NCBI GenBank assembly: GCA_951804985.1
Contig: OX638133.1
Location: forward strand, 37,721,963-37,785,962
Direction: 5' to 3'
Length of the DNA: 64,000 bases
Source of the DNA: Dryomyza anilis
Taxonomy: Eukaryota; Arthropoda; Insecta; Diptera; Dryomyzidae
In this document: piece by piece, positions 1-10,277 of the stretch
How positions within the stretch are numbered: position 1 is the first letter of the stretch
How the letters are laid out: each line of letters starts with the position of its first letter
Position numbers and translations under genes: made by a program
Notes under the pieces: generated by a model
The model's database searches: none
Seen by the model: the letters and a program-made list of their open reading frames with translations, nothing else
Told to the model about the DNA's origin: nothing

Positions 1-1051
1 AATATATAAATAATGTGATTTTAAACTAGATCTCAGAAGTATATTAAAGATAAATTTATATATCAGAAACTAGATAAAGATATATTTTATGATAATTACA
101 ACAAAAGGCGGCTTTATCGGGTTTTAAACATATCAGCTACATAATATCCGTGATACAAAAAAAACCAATTAAATACCGCTGATTACAGAAAAACCGCGTT
201 AACTCAGTGCAACTCACTTGTAATCCTTTGATTTAGATTTCAACTGAATGTTTTTTTTTAATAGTTATATGTGTTATAAACTGCATGCCTACAGGCAGAA
301 CAGCAAAAAGTAAAAGTTTTTATTTTAACATGTTGCTAATATTTGTCTGCATGCAACTTAAACTGCGACCGGCCACTTCCGGGCATAATGGCAGCTCAAA
401 TGGCGGCACAGAAGCATCCGGTAACCGCATTGCGTATTTTTTATTTCGTTTTCTGTGGCTGTAGTTGCAAATTGAGTTTTTGTGTTGCACAAAAAAAATC
501 AAAAACCAAAAAACACAGAACTTAAAAATAAAAGTTAGTGAAATGTACTACGTGCTAAAAAGATATAATGTGTTAAAATTCTTTTTTTTTTTTTAGATAT
601 GTAGTGTTATATTATAGATCAAACTGTACATATATTAACTGCATTCCTTGCAATGTTTAACTACAATTGTATTAAAAATAACCACATTTTGTATTTATTT
701 AAACATCAATATATATGTAGCAAAATTACTAAATCTGTCTTTATTTTAACGACATTTTGTAATTATTCAAATTTCATAAATGTGTAGAAAAAAAACTACA
801 TTGCATTTCTTTTTCTATATTTATTTAAATAATAACTTCTATATTTTTCTGATAATGAAGATGGAAGCAAACAAAAATTTGCAACAATTATCATCATCAA
901 TTCTGACGACACAAAAGCATTACAAGCATTTAAGTAATGCTTTTTATTTGAACCAAATATAAATATGCTCAAAAATCGACCTTTGTCTATGCCTTCGACG
1001 TGTTTTTTTCTGTTGCTGGGTATCGTTTATAACTGCTCACATTCGCATTAT
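1..1051. other. AT-rich non-coding DNA with one GC-richer island
   Basis: No gene is supported. The only compositional break is at about 357-440, where CpG-containing sequence sits in otherwise AT-rich DNA. A plus-strand frame of 45 codons starts at the ATG at 388 (first residues MAAQMAAQKH) and runs into a lysine-rich stretch before stopping at about 525. Nothing in it matches a family I recognise. It could be the edge of a 5' exon or a chance frame; I favour chance. Confidence 0.5.
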
Positions 1052-1293
1052 CCCTAGTAGACATTTCGGTAGGTCAATGGTCATGAAGTGATCATGTCAT
1101 TATTTGAGATTATAGGGATATGATGAGGCCCATAATGTCCTTGTAAAGCAGTGTCCTGATCACGTACTGACCTCAGGCCATGATCATGCACTCAGAAAAA
1201 AAGATTCTCAACATTTATGTATTTGTACATTTATTTTATGTATTTTGTCGAGTACCTCAACCAAGGACTAATTTCATCGTATTAATGTATTAA

Positions 1294-1602
1294 TAATAAT
1301 AATATAATAGTTAGGCGCTACAGTCCTGTATAGAACTTCGGCCAAGCTCTTTCACCATTTTGAGCTGTGCGTGTTATATTTGTACTCAAAGTGGTGGGAC
1401 CTACAGTTTATTGCCGAATCCGAACGGCGGGTGAGAGCTTTTTCATAGGCAATGGTTTTACTCTCGTAGGTTTGCCATTTACTGCCAAGAGGTAGCGCGG
1501 TGTAGAAAAATGTTTCTATGAAAAGATGTGGTTAGCCCCAGTCCAGGCTTGAACCGGGACTGGGGCTCGCAGTCCAACGCACCAACCACTGAGCTACCGC
1601 GG
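1294..1602 (-). mobile_element. tRNA-derived SINE, full-length copy
   Basis: On the minus strand the head reads CCGCGGTAGCTCAGTGG, containing a pol III A box, followed by a B box of the form GGTTCAAGCC, here slightly degraded. The tail ends in AT-rich TATTATTA repeats. The element is flanked by a 14-bp target duplication (TATTAATGTATTAA at 1280-1293 and 1603-1616). It shares its whole length with the copy at 4969-5287. Confidence 0.88.
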
Positions 1603-1695
1603 TATTAATGTATTAATTCCATATATTTTATGTACATATTTTCATACATTTTATGCACACAATCTCAACATTTATGTAATTTTACATTATTAAAA

Positions 1696-2206
1696 AAAAA
1701 CGAGTTGGGAAAGTTAGGTCACATGGGTAAGTTCGGTCACATGGGGCGGATTTTTATAGTCGGTTGGGCCCGACTATGGAATACCCTACACCTTTGGTGG
1801 GGATATTAACCATTCATTCTAACAATACGTTTTAAATTTTATAACTATACCTTGAATGCTTTTCGAGTTATTAGTTCCGAAAGAGTTATATAAAAGTGAC
1901 TTGTATGGGAGGTGGGCGTGTCCGTTGACCGATTTGGCTCATTTTCAAACTCAGTTCCTACTTTTGGCTAAAATATATTGAGACGAAATTTCATCGCATT
2001 CTGATCAGTATTTCTCAAGTTATTCTGTATTCGGACAGCAAGACAGCAAGACGGACAGACCGACAGACGGACATGGCTAAACGGACTCGGGTAGTGATGC
2101 TGATCAAGAATATATATACTTTTCCATACCGGACACGCCCCCTAAGGGGCGTTACAATATATGCACAAAGTTAATATACCCTGTACCTCATAGGTGTAGG
2201 GTATAA
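1696..2206 (-). mobile_element. DINE-1/mini-me-like element, internally deleted (family 1)
   Basis: Read on the minus strand it starts TATACCCTACACC...GGGTATA, passes GGCGTGTCCGG and a TATATATATT run, then a core with TTGATCAGCATCAC, a short GTC-rich microsatellite and TTGCTGT units. It ends CCCAACTCGTTTTT. The GGGCGTG-rich middle of the full copies is missing. These are the hallmarks of the dipteran DINE-1/mini-me family, regarded as non-autonomous Helitron relatives. Confidence 0.85.
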
Positions 2207-2250
2207 AAATGTTATTGTTTCGTATTGCGGTGAGGTTCTGTAGAGAGCTG

Positions 2251-2284
2251 TTATTTATTTATTTATTTATTTATTTATTTTATT
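2251..2284. repeat. (TTTA)n microsatellite
   Basis: About eight TTTA units, part of the CACAGAAAAAAA MITE. The sister copy near 61520 has about three times as many units. Confidence 0.9.
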
Positions 2285-3099
2285 TATCTTTACACTATAC
2301 CACATATATTTTACCAACACCAAGTTCTTCTCCTCCGACTCCATCGATTCCGTCTTTGCTTCTATAAATTAATTTCAGTTGTTACGCATTCGTTTTCTTA
2401 ACATGTATTCAATAATTTCAATTATTTGAATAAAAATGTTTACGAAATAAAACCAACGAATTGTATACACTTCTATATTCGACTGAAAATAATCGATTTC
2501 AAATATTTCGATTATATTTGGAATATCGATATTCGAATATACGATTATATAGTTTGTTCCCAAACCAAATATGTCTTATACACAAACCAACTCTACAAGC
2601 CTTTTATAAACCCCAAATCAGAAATTTGCATGTAAATAATACATAAAATATATGTATCTGGTTGTTAAATCAATGTCCTTAATTCATCGGATTCACCATT
2701 ATTATGTACAACTCATAAATATTAGAAATTATACATAAATATTATGAACAAAATTTTTATACATAATGTTTATGCAAATGTTTTTTTCTGTGTAATAGGA
2801 TTTCTCTCATTAAATCTCGATCATTGCCTGATGCTAATTTTGTTATGAGTAACAAATAATGTAGCTGTGATTGGGAATATTGACTATTTAGATAATGTAA
2901 ACCCTAGTTTGGTAAGCATGATAAGGGCATGCAAAGGCAATGATCATATTTTCTCTAATAGGGTTTACCCAACGAAAACCCGATCATTCCCCGATGGTGC
3001 ATCGTGTAAATTTCTACTAGGGTTCATGATACGAATTTCAAATACAGAAAACCAATACATATCACAATTTCTAATACTTTGTGTAGTAAAATAGTAAAA

Positions 3100-3232
3100 A
3101 GAATAGTTTGGCGGTACAGTTCTCAAGAAATTAGGACGAGCTCTCTCGCCATTTGACTCAAAGTGGTGGTACCACAAGTTTAATGCCGAATTCGGTGTAC
3201 AAGCTACCGATGCACAGTGGTTGAGAAACGTG
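3100..3232 (-). mobile_element. Degenerate SINE fragment
   Basis: The forward sequence ATAGTTTGGCGGTACAG and AAAGTGGTGGTACC matches the 3' half of the tRNA-derived SINE in minus orientation. The tRNA-like head is lost where the sequence runs into the foldback element that follows. Confidence 0.7.
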
Positions 3233-3553
3233 TTATCCATCGGCCAAAACTCTGTATCTTTTGATGTAGTGAATATTTTTGAATACGGTTTTTTTTTGTT
3301 TGATTGAAAATTGATGACTTATTATAAAAAAAAAACAAATTTGTTCATATACTAAAGTCCAAAAATAAAAAAGTTCAACTTTTGCTTATTATGCAGCTAA
3401 ATCAAATATGTCGATTTTAATTATTTTAAGATCATATTTCATCAATTTCCAATCAAACAAAAATAACCGCTTTCAAAAATATTCACTACATTAAAAGAAC
3501 ATAGTTTTGGCTGATGAAAAAAGTTTCTGAGCCACTGTGCGTCGGTAGTTTTC
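3205..3553. repeat. Foldback (long inverted-repeat) element
   Basis: The left arm begins GCTACCGATGCACAGTGG and the right arm ends CCACTGTGCGTCGGTAG. The arms stay complementary for over 100 bases, through CGGCCAAAACT and TGTAGTGAATATTTTTGA, around a short AT-rich centre. One arm-like piece recurs at about 14160-14235, so this is a dispersed element rather than a local hairpin. Confidence 0.75.
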
Positions 3554-4330
3554 ACCCCGGATTCGACATTAAACTTTTGATCATTAAATATAAAAAAAAT
3601 ATATATGAAAGCAAATAATGATATTTGGAATTAACTATTTCGAGGCTCACCACTTTTACATTGGTCAATTGACTTTCTAGAATAATTTTGTAAACCTAAT
3701 GAATAAAAATTTCGGTTACATTTTAGTTGAATATGTCATATTATGGAAATTTTTGCAGAATATGCCCTCTTAAGTTGTTAATGTATAACAATATCCAAGA
3801 ATATTATTAACGATTGATTAGTTGTTGTAAGTTTCTGTTGATATTGTTCCAACACCACTCAAGTGTGTTCACATAAATCCGTATTAAGCCGTATTGTAGC
3901 TCTTCTGATTACGAAGAATTTCGTATTCCAGTCATGTCCAATGGACATTAGAATAGTGAACAAAGCAGCTTTGTGAATCAGCTGTCATCAGTAGGTTCAC
4001 ATTGAAGGAAGGCTCCGTGGTTGGGTCGACATGCTTTGCCTTAAACTTAATTGGCATCACTTTTTTTTATTACGCCTGATAATATTAAATAACATGTTAA
4101 GTGCAGCAGCAGACAGATTACTTTATCATTGGATTTTGGCAGTAAATCACAAAATCGAATTAAATATTAATTGAAGGGATTTTTAATTTAATCATATACA
4201 TAAATATACATGCAAATAATATAAAATGTTTGCAGCAAATATGCCATTCATTAGTATATTAAAATTAGTCTTGACAATTGATAAAAAATTTGCATTTTTG
4301 GACAATTATTTTTCAACAGTACTATCTTTT
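3554..4330. other. AT-rich non-coding DNA
   Basis: No open frame of note, no repeat shared with the rest of the window and no RNA gene are visible. Confidence 0.6.
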
Positions 4331-4483
4331 TATACCCTACACCTATGAGGTACAGGGTATATTAACTTTGTGCATATATTGTAACGCCCCTTAGGAGGCG
4401 TGTCCGGTATGGAAAAGTATATATATATTCTTGATCAGCATCACTACCCGAGTCCGTTTAGCCACGTCCGTCTGTCTGTCCGT

Positions 4484-4717
4484 CTTGCTGTCTTGCTGTC
4501 ATGCTGTCATGCTGTCTTGCTGTCTTGCTGTCTTGCTGTCTTGCTGTCTTGCTGTCTTGCTGTCTTGCTGTCTTGCTGTCTTGCTGTCTTGCTGTCTTGC
4601 TGTCTTGCTGTCTTGCTGTCTTGCTGTCTTGCTGTCATGCTGTCTTGCTGTCTTGCTGTCTTGCTGTCTTGCTGTCTTGCTGTCTTGCTGTCTTTCTGTC
4701 TTGCTGTCTTGCTGTCC
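4484..4717 (+). repeat. 8-bp tandem array, unit CTTGCTGT, about 29 copies
   Basis: The unit repeats nearly perfectly, with occasional CATGCTGT or CTTTCTGT variants. Other DINE-1 copies carry only two or three units at the same place. Because 8 is not a multiple of 3, all three plus frames cycle through the same residues and stay open, producing spurious 93-111 residue frames. Confidence 0.95.
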
Positions 4718-4968
4718 GAATACAGAATAACTTGAGAAATACTGATCAGAATGCGATGAAATTTCGTCTCAATATATTTTAGCCAAAAGTAGGAACTGAG
4801 ATTGAAAATGAGCCAAATCGGTCAACGGACACGCCCACCTCCCATACAAGTCACTTTTATATAACTCTTTCGGAACTAATAACTCGAAAAGTATTCAAGG
4901 TATAGTTATAAAATTTAAAAGGTATTGTTAGAATTCACCTATAAATATGTGGTCTAAAAATGGGCGTG

Positions 4969-5287
4969 GTCTAAAAATTGTAGCCGCGGTAGGTCAGTGG
5001 TTAGTTCGTTGGACTGCGAGCCGAAAGGTCCCCGGTTCAAGCCTGGACTGGGGCTAACAACATCTTTTCATAGAAACATTTTTCTATACCGCGCTACCTC
5101 TCGGCAGTAAATGGCAAACCTACGAGAGTAAAACATTGCCTATGAAAAGCTCTCACCGCCGTTCGGATTCGGCAATAAACTGTAGGTCCCACCACTTTGA
5201 GTACAAATATAACACGCACAGCTCAAAATGGCGAGAGAGCTCGGCCTAAGTTCTTATAGGGCTGTAGTACCAAACTATTATTATATT
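4969..5287 (+). mobile_element. tRNA-derived SINE with 13-bp target duplication
   Basis: The tRNA-like head TAGCCGCGGTAGGTCAGTGG carries an A box at about 4990-5000 and a B box GGTTCAAGCC at about 5034-5043. A tRNA-unrelated body follows and the tail ends in TATTATTATATT. The flanking duplication is AAAAATGGGCGTG at 4956-4968 and 5288-5300. The uninterrupted DINE-1 copy near 51700 shows the empty site. These features define a pol III-transcribed retroposon whose LINE partner is not visible here. Confidence 0.92.
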
Positions 5288-5669
5288 AAAAATGGGCGTG
5301 ATCCGCCCACTTTTTTTTTTCATTATTTCCCGGGTTTTCATAGTGGAAATTTGATCCGTAAATTATTAAAATCAAATCTATGAAATATTAGCCTTTCAAA
5401 ATTTTAAATATAGGCGTGGTCCGCCCAATTATATTTTTCAATTTTTTTTTTGTTTATACTTTTATATAAATTTTTTAATTTATGGGGATATAAGACGTAA
5501 ATTTATGATATATGAATAATATTCTGAGTAATATTTAAGGTATTAAATATCCCACATTAATATCCCCACCGAAGGTGTAGGGTATTCCATTGTCGGGCCC
5601 GACCGACTATAAAAATCCGCCCCATGTGACCGAACTTACCCATGTGACCTAACTTTCCCAACTCGTTTT

Positions 5670-6387
5670 TATTCAAAATAGTGGGTGAGAATGGCTTAAA
5701 AATACAATAGTAATTTTGTCAAAATCGCTACGTAATGGAAAAAACTGAATATGCAGTCAAAAATAGCAATCGGGAAGGTTTCTATTTATAAAAATCGATA
5801 ATTAATTCGATGGATTGATCTGATTGTGTTTTTTACAACTGTCCATCATGGAACCCAAATTAGAACCTGTACCAGAATAGTTTAGATTATTGAAACCGGA
5901 AACATTATTTATAAAAAATGTTCAATCGGAGCTCATATCTTTTTTTTTGTGTTGGAACTGCTATTTATAAAATATGGCAACTTTTACCATAATCGGAACC
6001 GATATTCCAAAGGGGTTTAGGCCCTGATAGCTTTAAGTTTTGAATTTTGGTTTATTTTCGATTTTTGTGACGGTTTTGGTTTTGATTATAAATGGATATT
6101 GATTTCAGTTACGATTTTAATCCCTCATTAAAATTGTTCACCAACACGATAAGTTTGTTACTAATCTGGATGAGTATAGTCATAATTGTTATTTCCAGTG
6201 AAAATAAATAAATTTAATACCTGTCTCGAAGCTCTTCGATGCCTCAAATAGTTCTCGAACTCACTACGAGAACAATTTACTATAACGTTGTTTTTCGTTT
6301 TTTGTTTTTTTGTTTTCAAATTCATATCTTCATTATGAAAACATGAGAATTTTATAAATCTCGTTGCTATTTCGAATGTATATGAAA
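5670..6387. repeat. Non-coding DNA with a GGAACC-type dispersed repeat
   Basis: From about 5840 to 6030 the sequence follows the same series of motifs (CATCATGGAACCC, AATCGGAACCGATATT, GGCCCTGATA) as the blocks at 21279-21450 and 34735-35000. The rest is AT-rich without coding signal. Confidence 0.6.
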
Positions 6388-7351
6388 CTAGCAGGAACCG
6401 TGCACGACTCGTGAAAAACTTTTGTGAACGAAAGGATATGTAGTGATTTAATTAATAGTATTTATTTTCGCTAGTCTAGTTGAGTTTTTTTTAACTTTTC
6501 CTGGGTCTCAACGATATATTCCAAATTTTAAGAAATTTCGTGCAGAGGTTTGACATTTAGTTTCAGTTTGGTGAATTTCGATATGGTGAGGTTTTGTGTG
6601 GTGAGTTTGGTGTTTTGGTTAGATAAGTTACATCAAAATTTAAAGTTTAGTTAAAATCCATAACATTTGTACTGAGGTATGGCATTTTGAAATTTGTCTA
6701 ATCTGGTTAATTTATAGTTTAGGATACTCTTGGGCCATATAGTATAGTAATGACAATTTTCAGAAAAATACGTTCAGCGACTTTGCATTGAATCCGAAAC
6801 TTACACCATCATTAAAAATGGGTGTGATAAAAACCTATACAGAGATCTTCTTCTGGGTCTGTAGGATATATATTCCAAATTTTAACGAAACCCGTGCAGA
6901 GGATTCATATTTAGTTTTGGTGTGGGTAATTTTGATTTGGTGAATTTTTATTTGGTGAGTTTTAGTTTGGTGAGTTTTAGTGTGGTGAGTTTTAGTGTGG
7001 TGAGTTTGGTATAGTGAGATTAAGAAAGATGAGCAACATCAAAATTTAAAGTTTAGTTGAAATCGATAACATTAGGGTTGAGATATAGCGAATTGAATTT
7101 TTGGGTTATATGGGGGGTGCCACTCCCTTTTGTCCAATCTGGTTAATTTATGGGTTAGGTTACTCCATGGACGCTATATCATAGTTTTGCCATAAATTTG
7201 AAATATACACCAAAAAATAAGCGTAAAAGTGGGTGTGGTAAACTATATAGTGACCTGCTCATAGGTCTGTAGGATATATATTCCTAATTTCATTCAAATC
7301 GGAAGCAAACAAATTTTGAAGCGGGTTGACAAATTTTCACCCATATATAGA
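6388..7351 (-). mobile_element. Non-autonomous Helitron
   Basis: On the minus strand the 5' end is TCTATATATGGG preceded by A. The 3' end has the small palindrome CACGAGTCGTG about ten bases before a terminal CTAG that is followed by T. A TC start, a hairpin, a CTRR end and insertion between A and T are the diagnostic Helitron structure. Inside is a minisatellite of units such as GTGAGTTTTAGTGTG (about 6897-7015). No Rep/helicase gene is present. Confidence 0.85.
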
Positions 7352-7537
7352 TAAAGGCAAGGTAATTTAAAATGTTTATAAGGACTGCGTCGAATAAAAT
7401 TGTCCGTTACATATCTTCCCATAACGTGCTATTGCAAGATTCAAATTAAAAAAAAATTGATCATAGTAGCTCTGAATTAAATTGCAGAAAATAATTTGTG
7501 TCAGTTATAGTCAATACAAAATTTATTTAACGCGAAA
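7352..7537. other. Non-coding leader of the mariner remnant
   Basis: AT-rich sequence between the Helitron end and the transposase start. It includes a CATAACGTGC-containing stretch that might be part of a terminal repeat, but no matching right end was found. Confidence 0.4.
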
Positions 7538-7669
7538 ATGGCAAACGTAGTGGAAGTGCGAGAAAATATAATTAAAATTTTTCAAAAACAACCTAGTTGG
7601 TCTTTTAAAAAAATTGCCAAGGAGGTAGGGGCTATCCCTAAGACCATTTCTCGCGTTATCAACCGCTGA
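7538..7669 (+). pseudogene. Tc1/mariner-type transposase, N-terminal HTH remnant
   Basis: This 43-codon frame begins MANVVEVRENIIKIFQKQ and ends KTISRVINR before a stop. The two-helix pattern (R-x-x-I-I-x-x-F, then K-K-I-A-K-E-V-G, then K-T-I-S-R-V-I) is that of the first DNA-binding helix-turn-helix of Tc1/mariner transposases, which binds the terminal inverted repeats. The family protein is about 340 residues. Here the similarity ends right after the first HTH, and neither the second HTH nor the DDE/DDD catalytic core follows. It cannot mobilise anything and is a truncated relic. The ATG has a good context (CGCGAAAATGG), in keeping with a genuine original start. The family is inferred from the motif pattern only. 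Confidence 0.7.
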
Positions 7670-8662
7670 GTAGACCTGAGTATCAATTGTTTTGTACTGT
7701 TTTGAATTTCCTTGTCTATATCTCGTAAACGAAATTTTGACCCCATAAATTCGGAGATTACTGAACGATATAGCGTGTTTTGTCGTACAATTCTCGTTAT
7801 ATAGATTCGATTTGGCCGTGGAGATAATTACTAATTGACGTTCGCTATCGGTTCGATTTAGAAATAATTCTCCTAATGCGAAAACTTCATTATCTCGTTA
7901 TGCTACCTGCGTACATCTTAGAATGAATTGCAATACGAAAATCAGAACCTAGATTGAATGAATTTCCCAACATCTTAAAACAGTCTCGAAGCGATATCAA
8001 ATCGAATGGCAGACTGGGTTTCCACAAGACGCTTTTACTATTTAAATTTTTATGTCTTTCTCTTTCCGGAAAAATGTACCAATAATAAAATTCCAATATT
8101 CTCAAAAATTTAAATGTTCACTAAATATTTAGCTGATCACTAATAATTAAAATAAATTACAATTATCACACAAAAATTACATTTTTACTAAAAATTTAAA
8201 TGTACTTTTAAAATAAATCTATTTTGAATTTCAATCTATATATATAGAAAATGTTCACACAATTGTTTGTGGTAGCAACATTCAAGAGACTCTGAATAAA
8301 ACTCATAATCTCATAATCAGCATAATCTAACTTAATTTTAGTGCCACTGTCAAAATTACTTAATCTCCCTTCCTTCCGACTCAGGTCATTAACTTTAATA
8401 TGCTGTGTAATTTGAAATTAATACGATTTTCAATGTTTTTCACACCAACCACTAAGAAGTCACAAGTAGAAGAACAAAAATAGAAAAATAACAAAATTAA
8501 ATGCCAGTCAAGAAGCGACAAAAATGTGCGAAGTTTAGCATTAAATGAATTAATTTTGTTGTATATCAAATACAAAATACGAAAATATCATGTTAAACGA
8601 GATTGTACGAAATACGGCTATAGAGGATGCAACAAGGATCTATTTTTGTTTATTGTAGGAAA
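7670..8662. other. AT-rich non-coding DNA
   Basis: No supported gene. Short frames here have no domain pattern and biased AT composition. No repeat shared with the rest of the window was recognised. Confidence 0.55.
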
Positions 8663-10277
8663 TCTATATATATATAAATGAAATGTCCTGTGTGTGTCAG
8701 AGCATCACGGGAAAACGAACCGACGGATTTGCCTGATTCTTTTTGTATTTTGTTCGTGTCAATGCAAAAGTGGTTTAGGAGAAAGAAAAGTCGGAAAAAC
8801 ACCAAGGAAAAGTCGGAAAATCGAAACAATCTAAAGTTGACCCTAGAAACTGGGATTTTTGAAATTTGCCTCCTAAGGTACAAAAATGGGCGTGGCAAAA
8901 CTAAACTTTTAATTCAAAATATCTGTTAGATAGCCACAGTCATGAAATTGGGCTCAGTAATGTATTTTGTTGTTGTTTATATTTTTTCAAAATGTGGGCG
9001 GAATTTGATAAAGGGGCGTGTCACTTTCCATATAACCATAACATTAGAAATGCTATAACTCCTGACCAGAGTTATGGAAATTGAAACAAAGGTGCATATT
9101 AAAAAGTAGAATCGTCACGTAGAATGTGGGCGGGATTGTATAAAGAGGCGTGACACCTTTCATATAACAAAAACATTAAAAATGCTATAATTCATGACAT
9201 ACTAAGGGTAGAGTTATAAAATCAAATCAAATGTTCATATTTAAAACTCCGATAATCACGTAAAATATGGACGGGATAGGACAATGGGGTGTGGCACCTC
9301 CCATACAAAAAAAAAACCCTTAAAATTGCTATTACTCTGTACCTACTAAGAGCATAGTTAAAAAAAATAAAGAAATGATTACATTAAACACGTAATATCA
9401 GGGCTGGAAAAAAAATCCGAATACTTTGTGGAAAAAATTCACCTTTTTGGATCTGGAAGCTGTTTTCTTCTATATACTGAATTAGTCATATGGAGGAGAA
9501 AATGAAACGGTCTAAGTGCCTGATTAAATCTATTTTGAATGTCCTCTTTATAACACGACAATTCTTCAGAACCTATTAGATTCAATCAATATCTACCGCT
9601 TTAAAAATTGGCATAGAATTGACTTGAATTAAATCCATGGTTTCGGCGACTACATCATTAACTTATTTGGGTCTACATAAAGGCCTATATTGGCTTATAT
9701 AATATATGAATCATTTCAATACCATCTTTACCAGAGATTTCATCCAGCAGTGGTTCAAATAATTATTTTCGATTTGGTGGTTTATAACAAATTCTTAAAT
9801 TTTCAAAACATAATTTGTACCCTGAATATATTTCCTATGTTATAATTTGAAAAATGTTCAAAAATCAATAAAATAAAACAAATCCAAAAATCTTGGATTT
9901 TTTAAGTGTATAAAAAAGCGGATGGGTTTTTTGGGAGTAGAGAGCCCTGTGTAAAATTTGGATGGAATTGAACAATGGGGCGTGACACCTCCCATATAAC
10001 AAAAATTTTAAAAATGCTTAAACTCCTGACTTACTAAGAGCAGAGTTGTACAAATCGAAACAAAGGATAATTTTTAAAAATTTTAATAGCTACGTGGAAT
10101 GTGATCGAGATTGGAAAAAGGGGCATGGCACTATGATCAATGTGGGCGGGAAAAAAGCGACGTAGGCATGCAATAAAATGGGAAAAAGGGGCGTAAATGT
10201 ATCCACACTTTAAAAATGATATAGTTTTACAATTACAAAAACTTAGCACGAGCGAAGCTGTGAACGGGTCCAGCTAG
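8663..10277 (+). mobile_element. Non-autonomous Helitron with internal tandem units and a nested MITE
   Basis: It starts TCTATATATATATAAATG after A and ends GGGTCCAGCTAG before T, the canonical Helitron insertion pattern. The end is the same as in the Helitron at 22485-23368, but the 3' hairpin is degraded. The interior has several diverged units of roughly 100-130 bp (AATGTGGGCGGGATTG, GGCGTGACACCT, AATGCTATAA) at about 8990-9390 and 9950-10170, interrupted by a hAT-like element. Confidence 0.8.
9399..9949. mobile_element. hAT-like MITE inside the Helitron
   Basis: The ends are CAGGGCTGG at the left and AGAGCCCTG at the right, with near-symmetrical AAAAAATCC/GGTTTTTT next to them. Flanking 8-mers are CGTAATAT (9391-9398) and TGTAAAAT (9950-9957), six of eight matching. 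An 8-bp duplication with CAGGG ends fits the hAT superfamily. It has no transposase. Confidence 0.7.

Larger units (their letters stand above)
1191..2792. mobile_element. TA-target MITE with CACAGAAAAAAA ends (copy 1), carrying SINE and DINE-1 insertions
   Basis: It begins CTCAGAAAAAAAG, ends TTTTTTTCTGTG and is followed by TA. Outside two nested insertions it is the reverse complement of the element at 61007-61856. The shared marks include the ATTTATGTA-rich ends, the (TTTA)n tract and the block with TATTCGAATATACG-like motifs. Ends of this form and a TA target suggest the Tc1/mariner superfamily, which is inference because no transposase is present. Confidence 0.8.
1052..3022. mobile_element. 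Inverted-repeat DNA transposon with CCCTAG ends, split by a nested insertion
   Basis: The ends are CCCTAGTAGACATTT at the left and AAATTTCTACTAGGG at the right, an imperfect inverted repeat of about 15 bp. The outer parts (1052-1190 and 2793-3022) match an uninterrupted copy at 17383-17811 almost throughout, including the stretch with ATGATCATATTTTCTC. Everything between is a later insertion. No transposase is present, so this is non-autonomous. The target duplication is not clear, so I do not assign a superfamily. Confidence 0.8.
4331..5669 (+). mobile_element. Full-length DINE-1/mini-me-like element (family 1) with SINE insert
   Basis: The left end is a TATACCCTACACC / GGGTATA stem-loop. 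It is followed by GTAACGCCCC, a TATATATATT run, the core with TTGATCAGCATCAC, a GTCY microsatellite, a long TTGCTGTC array, GGACACGCCCACC, two GGGCGTGGTC-type blocks and the end CCCAACTCGTTTTT. It is the most complete copy here. A tRNA-derived SINE interrupts it at 4969-5287. Confidence 0.88.

Noticed and set aside
4400..4782. Three overlapping plus frames of 93-111 residues rich in LAVLLSCC
   Set aside because: They are produced entirely by the CTTGCTGT array; an 8-bp period passes through all three frames, so openness carries no coding meaning.
4981..5060. A tRNA gene
   Set aside because: The A and B boxes are present, but the segment is the head of a SINE with a long body and a 13-bp target duplication; cloverleaf stems are degraded.
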